NCBI RefSeq assembly: GCF_900105725.1
Contig: NZ_FNLM01000034.1
Span: 4,340,001-4,404,000, forward strand
Source: Gordonia westfalica
Lineage (GTDB): Bacteria; Actinomycetota; Actinomycetes; Mycobacteriales; Mycobacteriaceae
Direction: 5' to 3'
Length of the DNA: 64,000 nucleotides
The position numbers and the translations under genes were made by a program. Positions within the stretch are counted from its first letter, which is position 1, and each line of letters begins with the position of its first letter. The notes beneath the pieces are model-generated. The model was not told the DNA's origin. It was given only the letters and a program-made list of their open reading frames with translations, and did no database searches. This document shows, in pieces, positions 34,921 through 43,189 of the stretch.

Positions 34921-37485
34921 GTGGCGTCATCATCGGTGATGCGCCGGGTTTCGCTGCGAAACCTGCGGGCGCACAAGCTACGTCTGTTCCTGACTCTCTT
35001 CTCGATCGTCCTCGGCACGTCCTTCGTCGTCGGTTCGATCGTGTTCACCAGTTCCATCTCGAAGGCCTTCACGGACATCTTCGACAGCGCCGCGCAGGGC
35101 GTGGCCGTCGAGGTGACGCCCGCCGACCAGCAGTCGCCGGGCGTTCCGCTGTCGGTCGTCGACCAGTTGCGCGCCCAGCGCGCCGAACTCGGCATCGACA
35201 AGCTCGTCGTCAACAACAACGGCTTGATCACCGTCGCCGACTCGGGCGGCAAGGCCATCCAGACCGGCGGCGCGCCGAGCGTCGGTACCACCTACATCCC
35301 GGAGAACGAGGCGCTCGACGCCGACGAGGCCCGGATCATTCCGGGCGGTCGGGGGCCGGCCAACGCCGGCGAGATCGCCCTGAACTCCTCGGCTGCCGAA
35401 GAGGCCGGACTGAAGGTCGGCTCGAAGACCAAGGTCGTCATCGGCCAGGGCAACGCCGCCCCGCTCGACGTCACGGTCGTCGGACTGATCGACCTGCCGT
35501 CCTCGACCGGCGGCTACGTCAACGCACAGTTCGACGCGGCGACCGCGTCGCGTCTGTTCACCGACGGACGTCATGTCGGGCTCGTCGACATGTCGGCCGT
35601 CGACGGGGTGTCCCCGGAGCAACTGCAGGAACGGGTGCGCGCCCTCCTCGGCGCCGACGCCGACCTGTACGACGTGCGGACCGGCGACCAGGTGCGGGAG
35701 GACCAGAAGGCGCAGGTCAACGAGTTCCTGCAGATCTTCCAGTACATCCTGCTGGCGTTCGCGGCGATCGGTCTGGTCGTCGGCACGTTCATCATCTACA
35801 ACACCTTCTCGATGATCGTCGCGCAGCGTAACCGCGAGTTCGCGCTGCTGCGGGCGGTCGGCGCCAGCCAGCGCCAGGTGTCGCGGTCGGTCCTCTTCGA
35901 GGCGTTCGTCGTCGGCGTGCTCGGCGGCGCGCTGGGTCTGGCCATCGGCATCGGCCTGGCGGCCGCGCTCAAGGCGTTCACCAGCGCGACGTCGGGTCTG
36001 CCGGACGGGGAGTTGACGATCGGGGTCGGCGCGGTTCTCGCGGGCATCCTGGTCGGCGTCGTGGTGACGATGATCAGCGCCTGGGTACCTGCCGCTCGCG
36101 CCGCACGCGTGCCGCCGGTCGAGGCGATGCGCGCATCGGCGGCCGAGGGATCGGCGTCGCTGCGCAACCGCACCATCATCGGCGCGGTCATCGGTCTGGC
36201 GTCGATCGTGGCGATCGTCATCGGTGCGATGGACGAGGGCTCGGGGCCGGCTCTGACGGTCGGTGCGGGTGCGGCCGGTGCGGTGCTGGCCGCCGTCCTG
36301 GTCGGCCCGGCGGTCGCGCGTCCGTTCGTCGGCGTGCTCGGCCGCGTGGTCGGTGCACCGTTCGGCACCATCGGACGACTGGCACGCACGAATGCTGTTC
36401 GCAATCCCCGACGTTCGGCGGCGACGGCCTTCGCGCTGACGCTGGGTCTGATGCTGGTGGCGATCATCGGCACGCTCGGCCAGTCGTTCAAGGGCACCGT
36501 CGACGAGGCCGTCGACTCGGGCATCACCGCCGACTACATCCTCGCGGGCACCAACCAGGGGCCGTTGCCGCCCACGGTGGGTCCGGCGGTGAAGGAGGTG
36601 CCGGGCGTCGGCGAGGTGGTCTCGTTCGGCGTCGTGCAGGCGAAGGTCGACGGTCAGCCGGTGCAGGGCTTCTCCGCCGTCGGCGGGCGGCTGAGCGACG
36701 TCACGGTCATGGACATGGAGGACGGTGCGTCGTCGACGCTGCCGGACGACGGGATGCTGATCAGCCATCGCACGGCGATGACGAAGGGCTGGGAACGCGG
36801 TCAGGTCCTGGACTTCACCTCGCCCATCGGCGAGCAGGTCCAGGTCCCCATCGCCGGCGTGTACGCCGACAACGAGGCCCTCCAGCCGTGGGTCGTCGGG
36901 TCCGCGGTCTACGACCGGCTGGTCCCGCCCGCGGCGCGTTTCGACGTCACGGTCTTCGTGAAGGCCGAGGCGGGCGCCGACCTGGACACCCTGCGCACCG
37001 GGCTCGAGGACGCGACCGCCGGCTACCTGACCGTCCAGGTCAAGGACCGCGACCAGTTCAAGGGCCAGATCTCGGCGCAGATCGACCAGATGCTCGGCAC
37101 GCTGTACGCGATGCTCGGGCTGGCGTTGCTGATCGCGGTGCTCGGCATCATCAACACCCTCGCGCTGTCGGTGGTGGAACGTAAGCGCGAGATCGGCATG
37201 CTGCGCGCGATCGGCATGGTGCGTGGCCAGGTGCGTCGATCGATCTACCTGGAATCGGTGCTCATCTCGATCTTCGGTGCCGTGGTCGGTGTGCTCCTGG
37301 GAACACTCATCGGAGTGGCCCTGGTTCGCACGCTCGCGGCCTGGGGGCTGGGCGCACCGGTGATTCCGTGGTCGCTGATCGTGATCACGCTGGTCGCGTC
37401 GGCGGTGGTCGGTGTGCTGGCGGCGCTGTGGCCGGCGGTCCGTGCCGCTCGGACGGGGCCGCTCGAGGCGATCGCCGACCTGTGA
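34921..37485 (+). CDS. FtsX-like/MacB-type ABC transporter permease
   Basis: An 854-residue permease with the duplicated FtsX layout. TM1 near 20-45 is followed by a periplasmic domain (about 50-250) and an FtsX domain with three helices (about 265-395) containing NTFSMIVAQRNREFALLRAVGAS. A second TM/periplasmic domain follows, and then a second FtsX domain with NTLALSVVERKREIGMLRAIGMV. The start is GTG 34921, 3 nt after the ATPase stop. In actinobacteria such pairs are linked to lipoprotein or antimicrobial peptide handling; no accessory membrane-fusion gene is present. The substrate is unknown. A strong hairpin terminator follows. Confidence 0.9.
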   Translation: MASSSVMRRVSLRNLRAHKLRLFLTLFSIVLGTSFVVGSIVFTSSISKAFTDIFDSAAQGVAVEVTPADQQSPGVPLSVVDQLRAQRAELGIDKLVVNNNGLITVADSGGKAIQTGGAPSVGTTYIPENEALDADEARIIPGGRGPANAGEIALNSSAAEEAGLKVGSKTKVVIGQGNAAPLDVTVVGLIDLPSSTGGYVNAQFDAATASRLFTDGRHVGLVDMSAVDGVSPEQLQERVRALLGADADLYDVRTGDQVREDQKAQVNEFLQIFQYILLAFAAIGLVVGTFIIYNTFSMIVAQRNREFALLRAVGASQRQVSRSVLFEAFVVGVLGGALGLAIGIGLAAALKAFTSATSGLPDGELTIGVGAVLAGILVGVVVTMISAWVPAARAARVPPVEAMRASAAEGSASLRNRTIIGAVIGLASIVAIVIGAMDEGSGPALTVGAGAAGAVLAAVLVGPAVARPFVGVLGRVVGAPFGTIGRLARTNAVRNPRRSAATAFALTLGLMLVAIIGTLGQSFKGTVDEAVDSGITADYILAGTNQGPLPPTVGPAVKEVPGVGEVVSFGVVQAKVDGQPVQGFSAVGGRLSDVTVMDMEDGASSTLPDDGMLISHRTAMTKGWERGQVLDFTSPIGEQVQVPIAGVYADNEALQPWVVGSAVYDRLVPPAARFDVTVFVKAEAGADLDTLRTGLEDATAGYLTVQVKDRDQFKGQISAQIDQMLGTLYAMLGLALLIAVLGIINTLALSVVERKREIGMLRAIGMVRGQVRRSIYLESVLISIFGAVVGVLLGTLIGVALVRTLAAWGLGAPVIPWSLIVITLVASAVVGVLAALWPAVRAARTGPLEAIADL

Positions 37486-37510
37486 CGACCGCTCGGTGAT
37501 CCGTGTGTCG

Positions 37511-37537
37511 CGCGGCCCGGGTGTTGCCCGGGCCGCG
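37511..37537 (+). terminator. hairpin terminator after the FtsX-type operon
   Basis: CGCGGCCCGGG and CCCGGGCCGCG form a perfect 11-bp GC stem with a 5-nt loop, 26 nt after the permease stop codon. No U-tract follows. Confidence 0.75.
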
Positions 37538-37581
37538 TGCCCACAGGTCGGTATCAGGATGTGGATGACAGAATCGTCCGC

Positions 37582-38361
37582 ATGACCCGACCACCCCAGG
37601 GCGATCCGAACGATCCGCGGAACAATCCGCCGGAGACCCGACAGTTCGATCCCGACTACGACCCGTCGGCGCCACCGTCGCAGGCCTACACCCAGCAACC
37701 CTCAGGTCAGCCGTATCCCGGGCCGTACACCGAGCCCCACGCCGGACCCCGGTACGGAGAACCCCAGTACACGGAACCCCAGTACGGGGAGCCCCGGTAC
37801 ACGGGTGCGTCGCCTTACGGTGCGTCGCCGTACGACTCGCCCCAGAACGGTGAGCCGCCGCGCGGGTCGTCGAAGGGCCGCACTATCGGTCTCGCGCTGG
37901 TCGCCCTGGCGGCGCTGGTGATCCTCGGTCTGGTCGTCTTGCTGGTCACCAAGGCCGGCGGCGACGACGCGCCCACGGCGGCCGGTTCGTCGTCGACCAC
38001 AGCCACCACCAGCGAGGAGACGACGACCAGTTCGGCTCCGACCACCACGACCACCACCGAGGAGACGACGTCGACCCCGAGCAAGAAGCCGCGCTCGGGG
38101 ACGGTGACCTATCAGCTCACCGGCAACGGTGACGTGGTCGCGCTCAGCTTCAGCAAGGGCGGCGGCGCGCCGACCGTCATCGCGGCCACCGGCGCGCCCT
38201 GGTCGCAACGGGTGAATGTGAAGGGTACGACGGCGAAGCTGTCGGCCATCGTCGTCCGCGGCCCGGTGACCTGCAGCATCCTCGTCGACGGCGAACAGCT
38301 CGCGACCGCCACGAGTAACGGCGGAACGCTGAACTGCTCCGCGGATCTGTCGGCGGAGTAA
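37582..38361 (+). CDS. MmpS-like membrane-anchored protein
   Basis: A 259-residue protein. The N-terminal cytosolic Pro/Tyr-rich region (1-105) has short tandem repeats of the form YGEPQYTEPQYGEPRYT. One membrane helix follows (TIGLALVALAALVILGLVVLLV, about 112-135), then a Thr/Ser-rich linker and a C-terminal beta domain. That domain, VTYQLTGNGDVVALSFSKGG...APWSQRVNVKG...VTCSILVDGEQLATATSNGGTLNCSAD, matches the MmpS pattern with its Cys pair. MmpS proteins assist MmpL transporters, but the nearest MmpL genes here are over 11 kb away. I chose ATG 37582; no clear ribosome site favours the alternatives. Confidence 0.75.
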   Translation: MTRPPQGDPNDPRNNPPETRQFDPDYDPSAPPSQAYTQQPSGQPYPGPYTEPHAGPRYGEPQYTEPQYGEPRYTGASPYGASPYDSPQNGEPPRGSSKGRTIGLALVALAALVILGLVVLLVTKAGGDDAPTAAGSSSTTATTSEETTTSSAPTTTTTTEETTSTPSKKPRSGTVTYQLTGNGDVVALSFSKGGGAPTVIAATGAPWSQRVNVKGTTAKLSAIVVRGPVTCSILVDGEQLATATSNGGTLNCSADLSAE

Positions 38362-38366
38362 GCGGA

Positions 38367-38474
38367 CCTCGATACGCGGCGTCCTCGCTCCGCTCGGGCG
38401 GCGCTACTCGGCCGGCAGGAGTATTTCTGCTGGTTGAGTAGGCGAGGAGCTTGCGACGAGCCGTATCGAAACCA
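38367..38474. repeat. extragenic repeat (GAGTAGGCGAGGAGC...CGTATCGAAACC type)
   Basis: Two facing motifs, CTCGATACGCGGCGTCCTCGCT and GCGAGGAGCTTGCGACGAGCCGTATCGAAACC, bracket GGCCGGCAGGAGTATTTCTGCTGGTTGAGTAGGC. The CGTATCGAAACC end recurs at about 54781. The block fills the whole gap between the convergent MmpS-like and methyltransferase genes and may act as their terminator. Confidence 0.7.
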
Positions 38475-39236
38475 CTACCGCTTGCGCAGCACCAGCACGA
38501 GGTTCGTGCCCAGGACGTCGCGCAGGCCGGGAACGCGCATGACCCACCACATCCGGCGCGGGATGTAGCGGGGGAAGGCGGCCAGGAGCTCGGCCCGGTC
38601 GGTCACCGAACCCGCCCAGCGCAGGCCGTCGGCGGCGTTGACGGCGAACAGTGACGTCCCGAAGAGGTTCTTGGGCGGGTGGCCGTGGCGTCGCGTGTAG
38701 AGACGCGCCGCGCGGTGTCCGCCCAGGTAGTGGGTGAGACCCATCTCGTGGCCGCCGAAGGGTCCCCACCACAGGGTGTAGCTGATGATGACGACGCCGC
38801 CCGGCCGGGTCACGCGCAGCATGTCGTCGGCCATCTCCCACGGCGTCGACGTGTGCTCCACGACGTTCGACGACAACGTCACGTCGATGCAGTCGTCGGC
38901 GAAGGGCAGGTTCTGGCCCGATCCGCGGACCGATCCGCGGTGCTCGAGCCCGCCGGCGTGCATCTCCGTCGGGTCCGGTTCGACCGACATGTAGTGCGCG
39001 CCGCGATCCCGGAAGGCGTCGGCGAAGTAGCCGGGTCCGCCGCCGACGTCGAGGATGACGCCTCCGTCGAGATCGGGGACGAACGCCTCGACCATGTCCG
39101 CGGTGTCGGTCGCCAGAGCACCGTAGAAGCGGGCGGGGTCGGACTGCTCGTACCGGAAGTCGTTCAGGAGCCCGGCCGCACGTCGCAGGGTGGCCAGCCG
39201 GGCCATTCGGTTCCGGCCGGAAGTCGTGGTCGTCAT
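38475..39236 (-). CDS. class I SAM-dependent methyltransferase, Rv0224c-type
   Basis: A 253-residue methyltransferase. The SAM-binding motif I VILDVGGGPGYFADAFRDRG is followed by the acidic motif II VEPDP, LPFADDCIDVTLSSNVVEHT (motif IV region) and LRVTRPGGVVIISYTLWWGP. Position beside a GT4 and a GT-C-like gene matches rv0224c-rv0226c and suggests that it modifies an envelope glycan or lipid precursor. The substrate is unknown. It is divergent from the GT4 gene across 67 nt. Confidence 0.85.
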   Translation of the reverse strand: MTTTTSGRNRMARLATLRRAAGLLNDFRYEQSDPARFYGALATDTADMVEAFVPDLDGGVILDVGGGPGYFADAFRDRGAHYMSVEPDPTEMHAGGLEHRGSVRGSGQNLPFADDCIDVTLSSNVVEHTSTPWEMADDMLRVTRPGGVVIISYTLWWGPFGGHEMGLTHYLGGHRAARLYTRRHGHPPKNLFGTSLFAVNAADGLRWAGSVTDRAELLAAFPRYIPRRMWWVMRVPGLRDVLGTNLVLVLRKR

Positions 39237-39303
39237 CGTCGGGAACTCTAATCCACCGGTCGTATGGCTGTTCAGCAGCTACTTGTCGGTAGTCTGACGT
39301 GCG

Positions 39304-40446
39304 ATGCGCGTACCTTCCGACGTCCTGCTGCTGTGCTGGCGGGATACCCGCCACCCTCAGGGCGGTGGCAGTGAGACCTATCTGGAACGCGTCGGCGCCG
39401 AATTGGCCCGGCGCGGCGCTCGCGTGACCTTTCTGACCTCGTCGTATCCGGGCGCCGCCCGTGAGGAGACCCGCGACGGCATGCGGTTCGTGCGAGCCGG
39501 CGGGCGGATCAGCGTGTACCCGCGGATGCTGGCCGCGATCCTGGCCGGTCGGTTCGGTGTCGGGCCGCTGCGGGGATGCGATCCCGAGGTCGTCGTCGAC
39601 ACCCAGAACGGGGTGCCGTTCTTCGCGACCGCCGTTGCCTCGGCGCCGACGGTGGTCCTCGTCCATCACTGCCATCGCGAGCAGTGGCCGGTCGCCGGCC
39701 GGTTGCTCGGTCATGTCGGCTGGTTCATCGAGTCGCGACTGTCGCCGAGGATTCATCGACGTAACCGATACGTCACGGTGTCCACACCGTCGAAGACCGA
39801 GCTCGTCGCGCTCGGTGTCGACGCGGACCGGATCTCCGTCGTGCGCAACGGCATAGATCCCATCCCGGCCGACGCGGAGATCGCCGTCAAGGCGGCCGAC
39901 GATCAGCCGGTGCGTCTGTGTGTCTTGTCCCGGTTGGTCCCGCACAAGCAGGTCGAGGATGCGCTCACCGTGTTGACGCAGCTGCGTCGATCCGGGGTCG
40001 AGGTGTACCTCGACGTCATCGGCGGTGGCTGGTGGTCCGACGAGCTGCGTTCCGCGGCAACGAAACTCGATGTCGCCGACGCGGTCACCTTCCACGGCCA
40101 TGTCAGCGAGCGGCGGAAGCACGAACTGCTCTCGCAGGCGCAGGTCCACCTGATGCCCTCGCGTAAGGAGGGCTGGGGTCTGGCGGTCGTGGAGGCGGCA
40201 CAGCACGGGGTCCCGACCATCGGCTACCGCAGCTCGGTGGGTCTCACCGATTCCATCGACGACGGCGACACCGGCCTCCTCGTCGACGGCGTCGAGGAAC
40301 TGGTCAGTGCCACGAGAAAGCTGATCGACAATCCCGACGAGACCCAGCGGCTGGGGCGCAACGCCAGGATCAAGGCGAGCCGTTACTCCTGGGCGGCGAC
40401 CTGCGACGGATTCATCGAGACGTTCGACGCCGTTCTCGCACGCTAG
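39304..40446 (+). CDS. GT4-family glycosyltransferase, Rv0225-type
   Basis: A 380-residue GT-B-fold glycosyltransferase. The N-terminal domain starts with the acceptor-side loop RHPQGGGSETYLERVGAELARRGARVTFLTS. The C-terminal nucleotide-sugar domain has VCLLSRLVPHKQVEDALTVL-like strands and the GT4 E-x7-E motif in KEGWGLAVVEAAQHGVPTIGY. It acts in the cytosol or at the membrane face using an NDP-sugar. Neighbouring methyltransferase, GT-C-like and flippase genes point to a surface polysaccharide or glycolipid pathway. Its last 35 nt overlap the 3' end of the convergent membrane protein gene. Confidence 0.88.
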   Translation: MRVPSDVLLLCWRDTRHPQGGGSETYLERVGAELARRGARVTFLTSSYPGAAREETRDGMRFVRAGGRISVYPRMLAAILAGRFGVGPLRGCDPEVVVDTQNGVPFFATAVASAPTVVLVHHCHREQWPVAGRLLGHVGWFIESRLSPRIHRRNRYVTVSTPSKTELVALGVDADRISVVRNGIDPIPADAEIAVKAADDQPVRLCVLSRLVPHKQVEDALTVLTQLRRSGVEVYLDVIGGGWWSDELRSAATKLDVADAVTFHGHVSERRKHELLSQAQVHLMPSRKEGWGLAVVEAAQHGVPTIGYRSSVGLTDSIDDGDTGLLVDGVEELVSATRKLIDNPDETQRLGRNARIKASRYSWAATCDGFIETFDAVLAR

Positions 40447-42127
40447 CGACGACCGCCCCCGCGATCCCTGCCAGTAGCATCGCCGCCCACACCAGGTGTG
40501 CGACGATCGCCAGAGTCCGATCGGCAACTCCCGCACCGCGTTCGGCCGGTTCGCCGACCTGGTACAGCCGCAGATCGTCTCCGTCGTGGGCGAGACGCGC
40601 ATCCGCGGCGAGTAGCGCGGGCGTCGAATCGTTCTCGACCAGAACCCATCCGACACCGAGCGCGGCGAGTTCGGCAGGTGCGCCCCCGGATTCGAGAACG
40701 GACGCAACGGCTGCTGCATGATCGCTCGGCGGGTCGACGACCTCGCCGTCCACGGTGAGTGCGCCCGACTCGATCACCGGTGCACGAAACATGCGTGCCG
40801 CGGGGTCGAGCGAGACGCCGTCGGCGAAGCGGTAGTGCCGCACGGTGTCCGTGGGCCACAGGGCAACCGAGCCCCGGTCGGCGGGCACGATGTCGGCCAC
40901 CGCGGCCCAGTCGTCGGGGTAGGACACCGTCCGCACGGAACCGCCTACGCCCCAGGCGAGGTCGGGAAGCGGCGCCACGACGAGCAGGACGACGCCGGCG
41001 AGCGCGAAACCCGACGGCACCCGCCGGCGGGCCGCCGTCACCGCACCGGCCACGGCCAGCGCGACACCGGGGACGAGGAGTGCGGAGAATTTCTGGGTGT
41101 CCCGCAGGAGGCCCGCCCCGGCGATGTGTTCGACCGCGAACTCCAGCAACCACCGGCCCGGACCGAAGGTGGTGAGGACCAGCAGGATCGCGACGGCAGC
41201 GGTGAGTACCCCGATCGCGGGTACCAGCGGATCGAGCGCGGTACGACGACGCCACAGGGCGACGACGCCCGCTGCGATCACGAGCAGGAAGCAGAACGTC
41301 GCGATCGCCGCCCACCACATCGTTCGGCTGGCCGGGACCGCATCGGCATTCCAGATCCCGCCGAGGGACAGCACCGTCCCGACCGGGCCGAGTCCCGGCT
41401 CGGACCGGAGGCCGAACGCATCGACGCCCGCCGCGGCCGACGTCGTGGTGGCGTCGCTGATCACGGCTGTCACCACCCAGGGCAGCGTGCTCAGAATCCA
41501 CAGACCGACGGCGATGAGGCTGTGCCGCAGACCAACCGGACGACCGATGAGGGCAACGGCCAGCACGACCCCGGCGAGCACCGATCCGGTCGGCGTCAGC
41601 CCCGCTGCCGCCAGTAATCCGCCGAGTTGGAGAAACCGCACCGGCTCGGGCCGTTCCCGCAGATCGAGCACGGCGACGAATATCCAGCCGAGCGAGGCGT
41701 ATTCGGCCAGCAGGCTCCAGTGGCCCTGCAGGAGCCGTTCGGCCACATAGGGGTTCCAGATCGCCACGAGCGCGGCGGCGACGCCGCCGAGACGCCCGGC
41801 ACCCGGAACGAGGCGACACGCCAGCCGGCCGAACCCGACACCGGCGAAGACCAACGCGGCCAGCAGGGCCGCGATGACCACCACCCCGCCGTCGACGGCC
41901 GACGACACCATGGCGACGAACCAGTCCTGCGGCACCGCGCGTGGTGGCAGGTCACCGATTCCGAGCGTGGTGTCGGTGACGTGGGTACGCGGCGTCGACA
42001 CCGCATCGCGGTACAGCAGGTGACCCGGTGCGACGCCGATCAATCCGGGGAGCAGCGGTGCCAGGACGGCCACGGCCGCAACGACACTCGTCAGGTAGAG
42101 CGCCGGGAGCAACCGTCCGGGGAACAC
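40412..42127 (-). CDS. GT-C-like integral membrane protein, Rv0226c-type
   Basis: A 571-residue polytopic protein with about 11-12 membrane helices. There is a short first extracytoplasmic loop (YRDAVSTPRTHVTDTTLGIGDLPPRAVPQDW) and a conserved IWNPYVAERLLQGHWSLLAEYASLGW segment between helices. A C-terminal extracytoplasmic domain of about 130 residues (VSYPDDWAAVADIVPADRGSVALWP) precedes a final helix. This architecture resembles GT-C arabinosyl- or mannosyltransferases, but I cannot identify the donor. It starts with GTG 42127, 15 nt after the CitE-like gene stop, so the two are probably cotranscribed. It corresponds in position to Rv0226c. Confidence 0.78.
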   Translation of the reverse strand: MFPGRLLPALYLTSVVAAVAVLAPLLPGLIGVAPGHLLYRDAVSTPRTHVTDTTLGIGDLPPRAVPQDWFVAMVSSAVDGGVVVIAALLAALVFAGVGFGRLACRLVPGAGRLGGVAAALVAIWNPYVAERLLQGHWSLLAEYASLGWIFVAVLDLRERPEPVRFLQLGGLLAAAGLTPTGSVLAGVVLAVALIGRPVGLRHSLIAVGLWILSTLPWVVTAVISDATTTSAAAGVDAFGLRSEPGLGPVGTVLSLGGIWNADAVPASRTMWWAAIATFCFLLVIAAGVVALWRRRTALDPLVPAIGVLTAAVAILLVLTTFGPGRWLLEFAVEHIAGAGLLRDTQKFSALLVPGVALAVAGAVTAARRRVPSGFALAGVVLLVVAPLPDLAWGVGGSVRTVSYPDDWAAVADIVPADRGSVALWPTDTVRHYRFADGVSLDPAARMFRAPVIESGALTVDGEVVDPPSDHAAAVASVLESGGAPAELAALGVGWVLVENDSTPALLAADARLAHDGDDLRLYQVGEPAERGAGVADRTLAIVAHLVWAAMLLAGIAGAVVASVRERRRTSR

Positions 42128-42142
42128 CGCGACCCGCGCGGC

Positions 42143-43078
42143 TCAGAAGTGGTGGGTGTCCGACGGCGCGGGCGCATGCACCGGGTCGTCGTCGAACTCC
42201 GACTCGGTGATGCCGTAGGCGCGTGCGAGGTCGAGGATCTTGGTCGCACGGGCGATCCGCGGGAGGTCCGAACCGTTGCGGATCTCCCCGCCGTCGCGCT
42301 CGAACTCCGCGAAGAACTCTCTCGCCCAGGTGATCTCGTCCTGGGAGGGGGACAGGCCCTCGTTGACCGGCGCGCACTGTGACGGGGTGAGGCAGATCTT
42401 GCCGGTCATGCCGAACTCCGCGCTCACCGCGGTGGCCTCGCTCAACTTCAGTGCGCTCGAACCGACGGTCGGGCCGTCGATGGCGCTGGGCAGGTGAGCG
42501 GCCTTGGCGGCGATGGTGAATCGCGATCGGGCGTAGGCCAGGGTCTGCGGATTGTCGCCGAAGCCGGTGTCCCGACGGAAGTCCCCGATGCCGAACGCGA
42601 GGCGGAAGGTGCCCTTGGCCGACGCGATCTCGCTGATCCGCTCGAGTCCGCGTGCGGTCTCCACCAGCGCGACGATCGGCAGGCCCGGCAGGCGCTTGGC
42701 GGTCTCGGTCACGTGGTCGACGGACTCGACCATCGCCAGCATCACGCCGCCGATGGCGGTCTCCGCGAGCGCGGCGAGATCGTCGGCCCACCACGGCGTG
42801 CCGAATCCGTTGATCCGGACCCACTCACCGGCGCCGGGACCGGAACCGTCCTTCGGACCGATCCACCGCACGACGTTGTCGCGCGCGGAGACCTTGTCCT
42901 TGGGGGCCACCGCATCTTCGATGTCGAGGACGACGATGTCGGCGCGCGAGCGAGCCGCCGGCTCGAACTTCGCGTAGTGCGCGCCGTTGACCAGGAGCCA
43001 GCTTCGGGCCAGCACCGGGTCGATACGCGAACCGACATCGGTCGATTCGGCGTCGTAGGTCGTGTTGTCGTCGTACAT
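42143..43078 (-). CDS. HpcH/HpaI aldolase / citrate lyase beta-like (CitE) CoA ester lyase
   Basis: A 311-residue TIM-barrel lyase. It has the N-terminal phosphate/CoA region ARSWLLVNGAHYAKFEPAARSRADIVVLDIEDAVAPKDK, the metal-binding ETARGLE, and FGIGDFRRDTGFGDNPQTLAYARSR with the second acidic ligand. GKICLTPSQCAPVN is the KxxIHPxQ-like motif near the C-terminus, with the His replaced by Thr. Citrate lyase alpha and gamma genes are absent, so it is a stand-alone CitE-like enzyme cleaving a beta-hydroxyacyl-CoA such as malyl- or citramalyl-CoA. ATG 43078 was chosen. It is divergent from the flippase gene. Confidence 0.83.
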   Translation of the reverse strand: MYDDNTTYDAESTDVGSRIDPVLARSWLLVNGAHYAKFEPAARSRADIVVLDIEDAVAPKDKVSARDNVVRWIGPKDGSGPGAGEWVRINGFGTPWWADDLAALAETAIGGVMLAMVESVDHVTETAKRLPGLPIVALVETARGLERISEIASAKGTFRLAFGIGDFRRDTGFGDNPQTLAYARSRFTIAAKAAHLPSAIDGPTVGSSALKLSEATAVSAEFGMTGKICLTPSQCAPVNEGLSPSQDEITWAREFFAEFERDGGEIRNGSDLPRIARATKILDLARAYGITESEFDDDPVHAPAPSDTHHF

Positions 43079-43189
43079 CGATATCTCTCGTCCGTGAATT
43101 CTGCAGCCTACCCATCGTTGCCTATGCCCGACGACCGGTGCAAAGCACCCTGCGCGCGAGAGCCGGTACCAACTCGGCACACTTGTGCC

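Noticed and set aside
34978..37698. A 906-codon open frame on the - strand across the FtsX-type permease
   Set aside because: Antisense shadow rich in Arg, Asp and His; the permease on the + strand has clear FtsX motifs and membrane helices.
40021..40070. GCGTTCCGCGGCAACG in the GT4 gene resembles the 16-bp palindrome of the defence island
   Set aside because: An extra C breaks the symmetry and the sequence fits the coding frame; taken as coincidence.
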